A stretch of DNA of 64,000 bases from Massilia sp. ZL223 (GTDB taxonomy: Bacteria; Pseudomonadota; Gammaproteobacteria; Burkholderiales; Burkholderiaceae_D). The position numbers and the translations under genes were made by a program. A model generated the notes under the pieces. That model was given only the letters and a program-made list of their open reading frames with translations, did not search any database and was not told the origin of the DNA. Shown here in pieces: positions 59,400-64,000 of this stretch; the stretch's first letter is position 1, and every line of letters begins with the position of its first letter. Location: contig NZ_JAGPWD010000001.1 of NCBI RefSeq assembly GCF_018119395.1, forward strand, positions 1-64,000, in the 5' to 3' direction.

Positions 59400-60152
59400 A
59401 TGGAGATGCCGGGCAAGGTCGTCATCGTCAGCGGCGCCACCTCTGGCATCGGCCGCGAGGTGGCCTTGCGCTTCGCCCGCGAAGGCGCGCGCGTCGTGAT
59501 CCTCGGGCTGGACGACACCCGCGGCCAGGAGGTGCAGACCGCCCTGCAGCTGCAGGGCGCGGCGGACTGCTTTTACAGGCGCACCGACGTGAGCGACGGC
59601 GGCGCGGTCCAGGCCGCCGTGGCCGAAGCGGCCGCGCGCTGGGGCCGGGTGGATGTGCTGGTCAACAACGCCGCGATCATGCATACCGGCGCCCTGGCCG
59701 ACATGAGCGAGGCCGACTGGGACAAGACGATGGCGGTCAACCTGAAGGGGCCCTTCCTGCTGGCGAAGCACGCGCTGCCGGCCATGCCGCCGGGCTCCAG
59801 CATCGTCAACATCTCCTCGGTGCATGCGATCGCAACCGATGCGCACAGCACCGCCTACTCGGCCAGCAAGGGTGGGCTCGAAGCCTTCACGCGTGCGCTC
59901 GCGCTCGAATGCCATGCGCGCAAGATACGGGTGAATGCGCTGCGCCTGGGCGCGGTCGATACGCCCATGCTGTGGAATAACCCGGATGTGCGCTCGGGCG
60001 AGGAGAAGCTCGACCCGAGCGAGGTGGCGTCATCCGGCGAGGTGGCGGAACTGGTGCTGTTCCTGGCGAGTGCGCGTTCGCAGCCGGTGACCGGCGCAGT
60101 GCTCACTGCCGACGGCGGGCGCCTGCCTATCCTCGGCAGCCACGCGCACTAG
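59400..60152 (+). CDS. Short-chain dehydrogenase/reductase (classical SDR)
   Basis: A 250-residue NAD(P)-dependent oxidoreductase. Cofactor motif SGATSGIG, the NNAA stretch, the catalytic Ser in NISSVHA and YSASK are all intact, and RLGAVDTPML and DGGRLPI close the fold. It begins two bases after the second GH1-like stop, so it is part of the same operon. A role in oxidising or reducing the sugar or aglycone released by those enzymes is inference. The end shares a CTAG with the stop of the convergent gene. Confidence 0.9.
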   Translation: MEMPGKVVIVSGATSGIGREVALRFAREGARVVILGLDDTRGQEVQTALQLQGAADCFYRRTDVSDGGAVQAAVAEAAARWGRVDVLVNNAAIMHTGALADMSEADWDKTMAVNLKGPFLLAKHALPAMPPGSSIVNISSVHAIATDAHSTAYSASKGGLEAFTRALALECHARKIRVNALRLGAVDTPMLWNNPDVRSGEEKLDPSEVASSGEVAELVLFLASARSQPVTGAVLTADGGRLPILGSHAH

Positions 60153-61321
60153 GCGCAGGTGCGGAAACCCACGAACATGTCGCTGCGCTGCGGCGAGTAG
60201 AAATTGCGGAAGGCGGTCGAACGCAGGCGTTCCGGCGTCGCGAAGGAGGCGCCGCGCAGCACCTGGTGGGTGTCGAAGTAAGGCGCCGAATACTCTCGGT
60301 AGGAATCCGGCGCGAATCCCGGGAAGGCGGTGAAGGGCGATGCCGTCCACTCCCACAGATCGCCCCAGCGCATGCCCGGATGGGCCGCCGCGCGCACCCA
60401 TTCGGCCTCGCTGGGCAGGCGACGTCCGGCCCAGGCGCAATACGCCTGCGCCTCGTACAGGCTGACATGGCGCACCGGCTCGGACTCCAGGAGCCGACAA
60501 GGCCGGCCGAAGCGCAAGGCATACCAGGCGTCGCCCTCGCGCCGCCAGCCGCGCGGCGCGTCCGCTTGCTGCTGCGCCAGCCAGGTCCGGCCCGCTTCGC
60601 TCCAGAAGCGCGGCTCCCGGTAGCCGCCGGCGGCAATGAAGCGGCTGTAGTCGGCATTGCTCACCAAGGTCGCATCGATGCGGAAAGGCGCCAGCTCGCA
60701 AGGCTGCGCCCACTTTTCATTGTCGAAGACGAAGCCGCTGCCGGGCCGGCTGCCCAGTTCGATCATGCCGCTGCCGAAACTCAGCTCGGCCGCCGCGGCG
60801 GACGGCACGGCAGGCTCGCTGCCTGGCCAGGGCCGGCCCAGGGTCTGCAAGGTGTAGGCGAAGGCTTCGCCATGCATGTCTTCGTGCGCCAGGACCAGGC
60901 GGTAAAAATAGAGGGCGTCGTCGCTGTGCGCTTCGCTGTCCAATCTTGCCAGCACACCGTCGAGCACGGCGCGGCAATACGCCTTGATCTCGCCGGCCGG
61001 CGGCAGGTCCAGCGACCAGCGGGTGTCGTGCGCGACGGTGTTGGAATCGAACCAGGCGTCGCTCCCGGCCAGCAGCGAGGGCCGCAAGGCCGCATCAAGC
61101 GCGCTCGAGCTTGCGCCGCGCAGGAGGTACCACTCGGCGAACCAGGCGATGTGCCCGAGTTCCCACAAAGGCGGGTTCACGATGGGCAGCAAGGGCACAT
61201 TGAAAGGGTCGTCCATGCCGGCCCCGGCAAATTGCTCGAAGAAGGCCAGGCTGCGCACGCGGGCGTCTTGCAGCGCCAGGGCCAGCGCATCCGGTGCGGC
61301 GGTTCGAAACGAGGCGTTCAT
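60149..61321 (-). CDS. EgtB/SenA-type iron-dependent sulfoxide or selenoneine synthase
   Basis: A 390-residue protein with a DinB-like N-terminal half and an FGE-sulfatase C-terminal half. The three iron histidines are seen in LWELGHIAWF and HEDMHGE (HxxxHxE). The C-terminal half has LPSEAEWVRAA, WEWTASPF and VLRGASFATPERLR. EgtB joins hercynine to a thiol; SenA joins it to a selenosugar. The wording EYSAPYFDTHQVLRGASFAT and MFVGFRTC seems closer to SenA. However, neither senB nor senC, nor an egtD methyltransferase, is beside it. Confidence 0.7.
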   Translation of the reverse strand: MNASFRTAAPDALALALQDARVRSLAFFEQFAGAGMDDPFNVPLLPIVNPPLWELGHIAWFAEWYLLRGASSSALDAALRPSLLAGSDAWFDSNTVAHDTRWSLDLPPAGEIKAYCRAVLDGVLARLDSEAHSDDALYFYRLVLAHEDMHGEAFAYTLQTLGRPWPGSEPAVPSAAAAELSFGSGMIELGSRPGSGFVFDNEKWAQPCELAPFRIDATLVSNADYSRFIAAGGYREPRFWSEAGRTWLAQQQADAPRGWRREGDAWYALRFGRPCRLLESEPVRHVSLYEAQAYCAWAGRRLPSEAEWVRAAAHPGMRWGDLWEWTASPFTAFPGFAPDSYREYSAPYFDTHQVLRGASFATPERLRSTAFRNFYSPQRSDMFVGFRTCA

Positions 61322-61399
61322 GGCAGGCTTTCAGGCGGGGTCGTGGCGCCCCAGGGACTCCCATTATCGGCCGGGGTCCGGCAAATTCCAAGCACGCCC

Positions 61400-61449
61400 T
61401 TGCCGCTTCTCACGGCTTGATCTAACATGTGAACAATTCTTCACATGTT
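61400..61449 (+). promoter_or_regulatory. Promoter and ArsR-type operator of the zinc-efflux pair
   Basis: TTGCCG (61400-61405), 17 bases, TAACAT (61423-61428). The perfect dyad AACATGTGAA-N6-TTCACATGTT (61424-61449) begins inside the -10 box and covers the transcription start and the first ATG. TGAACAATTCTTCA at its heart is the typical ArsR/SmtB site. Confidence 0.8.
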
Positions 61450-61801
61450 GAATATGAACTCACTCCTCGAACCCGGCCATCCGGGCCTGGCGGAAGCGCC
61501 GTCGCCGGAAGCCGTCGACCAGCTGGCGGACCTGTTCCACCTGCTGGGCGACCCCACCCGCCTGCGCATCGTGCTGGCCTGCCTGGCCCAGCCGACCGCG
61601 GTGGGCGACATCGCCGGCCTGCTCGCCTTGTCCAGCTCCCTGGTCAGCCACCACCTGCGCCTGCTGCGCGCCGCCCGCATCGTCAAGGCCGAGCGCCAGG
61701 GCAAGCAGGTGTTTTACTCCGCCGCCGACGCTCACATCAGCGGCCTGCTCACCAACATGTTCGAGCACATCGCCGAACCCGCAAACGGAATCGATCCATG
61801 A
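61445..61801 (+). CDS. ArsR/SmtB-family metal-responsive repressor
   Basis: A 118-residue winged-helix repressor. The recognition helix is in LSSSLVSHHLRLLRAARIVK and the wing in AERQGKQVFYS. The C-terminal helix DAHISGLLTNMFEHIAE carries Asp, His and a further His in the alpha-5 pattern of zinc sensors such as CzrA/SmtB. Zinc binding would release the operator that overlaps the start. No ribosome site precedes either ATG (61445 or 61454), so translation may begin on a very short leader. The stop overlaps the transporter ATG. Confidence 0.9.
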   Translation: MLNMNSLLEPGHPGLAEAPSPEAVDQLADLFHLLGDPTRLRIVLACLAQPTAVGDIAGLLALSSSLVSHHLRLLRAARIVKAERQGKQVFYSAADAHISGLLTNMFEHIAEPANGIDP

Positions 61802-62778
61802 AGCACCAGCATAGCCACGACCATGACCACGACCACGATCACGGTCATGAGCACCACGGCCACCATCACGGCCTCGGCCACCATCATCACCACATGCCCG
61901 ATCCCAACAGCAATGGCCGCGCCTTCGCGCTGGCGATCGGCGTCAACACGCTGTTCGTGGCGATCGAATTCATCTACGGCTTCATCGCGCACTCGACGGC
62001 GCTGATGGCCGACGCTGGCCACAACCTGTCCGACGTGCTGGGCCTGCTGCTGGCCTGGGGCGCGGCGGTGCTCACCAGGAGCAAGCCGCACGGCCGCTAC
62101 ACCTACGGCCTGCGCGGCTCGACCATCCTGGCGGCGCTGGCCAATGCGGTGCTGCTGCTGGTAGCTTGCGGCGCCATCGCCTGGGAAGCGGTGCAGCGCT
62201 TCGCCGAACCGGCGCCGGTGGCCGGTTCGACGGTGTCGATCATCGCGGCCATCGGCGTGGCGATCAACGGCTTCTCGGCCTGGCTGTTCATGAAGGGCGC
62301 CAAGGACGACCTCAATGTGCGCGGCGCCTACCTGCACATGGCGGCCGATGCCGCGCTCTCGCTGGGCGTGGTGGTGTCGGGGCTGGTGATCATGTCGACC
62401 GGCTGGACCTGGATCGACCCGGCGGTGAGCCTGGTGATCGTGGTCGTGATCGTGGCCGGCACCTGGTCGCTGCTGCGCGAGTCGGTGCAGCTGTCGATGG
62501 CGGCGGTGCCGCCCTCGGTGGACGCGGTCAAGGTGAAGGGCTTCCTGGCCAAGTGGCCGGGGGTGAGCGAGGTGCACGACCTGCACATCTGGGCGATGAG
62601 CACCACCGAGACGGCGCTCACGGCGCACGTGGTGATGCCTGGGGGGTATCCGGGGGATGCGGTGCTCGACGATATCGTCGAGCATTTACGGGAAGATTTC
62701 GGGATTCACCACTGCACGCTGCAGGTGGAGGAAGGGACTACCCACCATCATTGTGCGTTGAGGGTGCATGCGCATTGA
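61798..62778 (+). CDS. Cation diffusion facilitator, zinc/cadmium efflux (ZitB/CzcD-like)
   Basis: A 326-residue inner-membrane antiporter. The first 33 residues are almost pure His/Asp (HDHDHDHDHG and similar), a metal-collecting tail. Six helices follow, with the metal site DAGHNLSD in helix 2 and HMAADA in helix 5, the H/D pairs expected for zinc. The C-terminal cytoplasmic domain (VHDLHIWAM, HCTLQVEEG) and a His-rich end complete it. Coupled to the repressor by ATGA. Confidence 0.95.
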   Translation: MKHQHSHDHDHDHDHGHEHHGHHHGLGHHHHHMPDPNSNGRAFALAIGVNTLFVAIEFIYGFIAHSTALMADAGHNLSDVLGLLLAWGAAVLTRSKPHGRYTYGLRGSTILAALANAVLLLVACGAIAWEAVQRFAEPAPVAGSTVSIIAAIGVAINGFSAWLFMKGAKDDLNVRGAYLHMAADAALSLGVVVSGLVIMSTGWTWIDPAVSLVIVVVIVAGTWSLLRESVQLSMAAVPPSVDAVKVKGFLAKWPGVSEVHDLHIWAMSTTETALTAHVVMPGGYPGDAVLDDIVEHLREDFGIHHCTLQVEEGTTHHHCALRVHAH

Positions 62779-62797
62779 GCGCTAGCGGGACGCTACG

Positions 62798-62914
62798 GAC
62801 TTGGATCCCCGCCTTCGCGGGGATGACGTTGGTGGAAGGTGCGTGAGAGTCGATATAACGTCTTCGGACTCGTACGTTAAAACGTCATCCCCGCGAAGGC
62901 GGGGACCCAAGTTT
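62798..62914. repeat. Intergenic inverted repeat, core facing outward
   Basis: Left arm GACTTGGATCCCCGCC-TTCGCGGGGATGACGTT and right arm AACGTCATCCCCGCG-AAGGCGGGGACCCAAGT, about 48 bases apart. Same family as at 19655-19775, lying between convergent CDF and cysK genes where it could end both transcripts. Confidence 0.8.
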
Positions 62915-62933
62915 GCCAACAGACCTTCGGCCC

Positions 62934-63866
62934 TCAACCCGCCAGATTCGCATACAAAGCCGTACTCAAATACCTCTCCCCAAACGAAGGAATGATCGTC
63001 ACGATCATCTTCCCCGCATTCTCCGGCCTGCGCGCCACCTGGATGGCCACCCACAGCGCCGCCCCCGACGAAATCCCCACCAGCAGCCCCTCTTCCCTGG
63101 CCGCCGCGCGCGCCGTCTCGAAGGCGTCGTCGTTCTTCACCGTGATGACTTCGTCATAGGCATGGGTATTCAGCACCTGCGGTACGAAACCCGCGCCGAT
63201 GCCCTGGATCGGGTGCGGCCCCTTGGTTCCCTTGGACAGCATGGGCGAAGCCTCCGGCTCCACCGCGATCGCCTGGAAGCCCGGCTTGCGCCCCTTGATC
63301 ACCTCGCTCACGCCGGTGATCGTCCCGCCCGTGCCCACGCCCGCGACCAGGATGTCGACCTTGCCGTCGGTATCGCGCCAGATCTCCTCGGCGGTGGTGC
63401 GGCGGTGCACCTCGGGGTTGGCGGGATTGTTGAACTGCTGGGGCATGAAGTTGCGCGGATCGGCCGCCACGAGTTCCTCGGCGCGCCGGATCGCGCCCAG
63501 CATGCCTTCGCTGCCGGGAGTGAGCACCAGCTCGGCCCCGTAGGCGCGCAGCAGCATGCGGCGCTCGTTGCTCATGGTCTCGGGCATCACCAGCTTGCAG
63601 CGGTAGCCGCGCGCGGCGCACACCATCGCGAGCGCGATGCCGGTGTTGCCGCTGGTGGGTTCGACGATGGTGGTGTCGGGGCCGATCAGCCCCGCCGCCT
63701 CGGCCGCCTCGATCATGGCCAGGCCGATGCGGTCCTTGACGCTGTGCGCGGGATTATGGAACTCGAGCTTGCCGAGGATCTCGGCGCCGCTGCCGGCGGC
63801 CAGCTTGCGAATACGTACCAACGGGGTGTTGCCAATCAGCTCAGTCACGTCGTTTGCAATTCTCAT
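62934..63866 (-). CDS. cysK: Cysteine synthase A (O-acetylserine sulfhydrylase)
   Basis: A 310-residue PLP enzyme that makes cysteine from O-acetylserine and sulfide. The PLP Lys is in [11 protein letters not shown], the phosphate-binding loop in EPTSGNTG, the nucleotide pocket in GTGGTITG and GISSGAA. The form [11 protein letters not shown] and full length fit CysK rather than CysM. GGAGG precedes the ATG. It lies 32 bases after the FKBP gene, on the same strand, so the two may be co-transcribed. Confidence 0.94.
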   Translation of the reverse strand: MRIANDVTELIGNTPLVRIRKLAAGSGAEILGKLEFHNPAHSVKDRIGLAMIEAAEAAGLIGPDTTIVEPTSGNTGIALAMVCAARGYRCKLVMPETMSNERRMLLRAYGAELVLTPGSEGMLGAIRRAEELVAADPRNFMPQQFNNPANPEVHRRTTAEEIWRDTDGKVDILVAGVGTGGTITGVSEVIKGRKPGFQAIAVEPEASPMLSKGTKGPHPIQGIGAGFVPQVLNTHAYDEVITVKNDDAFETARAAAREEGLLVGISSGAALWVAIQVARRPENAGKMIVTIIPSFGERYLSTALYANLAG

Positions 63867-63898
63867 GCACGGCCTCCGGTTGTCGAGTCACATATGAG

Positions 63899-64000
63899 TT
63901 ACTTCACATCCATCAGTTCCACGTCGAAGATCAGGTCCGCATCCGGCGGGATCACGCCGCCCGCGCCGCGCTTGCCGTAGGCCAGGGCGCTCGGGATGAT
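63899..64000 (-). CDS. FKBP-type peptidyl-prolyl isomerase, C-terminal end only
   Basis: Thirty-three residues plus stop; the start lies beyond the window. The sequence ([33 protein letters not shown]) is the last strand and active-site Tyr/Ile-Pro region of FKBP isomerases. The gene precedes cysK on the same strand. Confidence 0.85.
   Translation of the reverse strand: MIPSALAYGKRGAGGVIPPDADLIFDVELMDVK

Noticed and set aside
62798..62914. CRISPR-like repeat
   Set aside because: Only two arms, inverted rather than direct, with no regular spacers.

Overview
The window is GC-rich and densely coded, with type B ribosomal protein L31, an OprM/AcrB/AcrA-type RND pump, a five-step Hut pathway and a malic enzyme/phosphotransacetylase fusion. 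These traits fit a Betaproteobacterium of the Burkholderiales. Massilia or a close Oxalobacteraceae relative is the best guess, from gene style and not from a search. No phage, insertion sequence, integrase or CRISPR array is visible. The window looks like ordinary chromosome with several short intergenic inverted repeats.

Layout. (1) 1-7.5 kb, minus strand: a secreted plant-type alpha-amylase behind twin GTAG-N5-CTAC dyads, then an RND efflux operon (adaptor, pump, outer-membrane channel). (2) 7.8-12.1 kb: a degenerate HSL-type hydrolase coupled to a membrane microprotein and divergent from a LysR regulator, then a Mpo1/DUF962 protein, a DMT exporter and a GNAT acetyltransferase. (3) 12.3-24.1 kb: the histidine utilisation operon hutU-H-G-F-D-I on the minus strand, with a palindrome between the promoter -35 and -10 boxes. 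The hutC repressor gene lies about 3.9 kb away, beyond an amidohydrolase gene and an ada/2OG-oxygenase DNA-repair pair. (4) 24.2-30.1 kb: a receiver-only response regulator, trxA, rho, rpmE2, an ArnT-like glycosyltransferase, a small membrane protein and tRNA-Leu(CAA).

(5) 30.2-38.9 kb: a signalling block with a periplasmic-binding/PAS/GGDEF/EAL protein, a free binding protein, an MHYT hybrid kinase and an HD-GYP response regulator. (6) 39-43.3 kb: a gmd-rmd-GT-GT operon suited to making and polymerising GDP-D-rhamnose. (7) 43.7-47.2 kb: maeB and thiL. (8) 47.3-51.9 kb: a second c-di-GMP module, in which a CHASE8-like hybrid kinase is translationally coupled to a REC-PAS-GGDEF-EAL-REC protein. 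(9) 52.3-56.8 kb: pncC, a metallophosphoesterase and a fused M16 protease. (10) 56.9-61.3 kb: two tandem GH1-like glycosidase genes, an SDR dehydrogenase and a convergent EgtB/SenA-type enzyme. (11) 61.4-64 kb: an ArsR/CDF zinc-efflux pair with a visible operator, cysK, and the 3' end of an FKBP gene.

The least ordinary parts are the duplicated GH1-like pair with its SDR, the hydrolase whose nucleophile serine position reads Glu next to a LysR gene with two matching dyads, and the intergenic repeats that sit against or inside stop codons. Coordinates of starts were chosen by ribosome-binding site, signal peptide and overlap. No searches were run.
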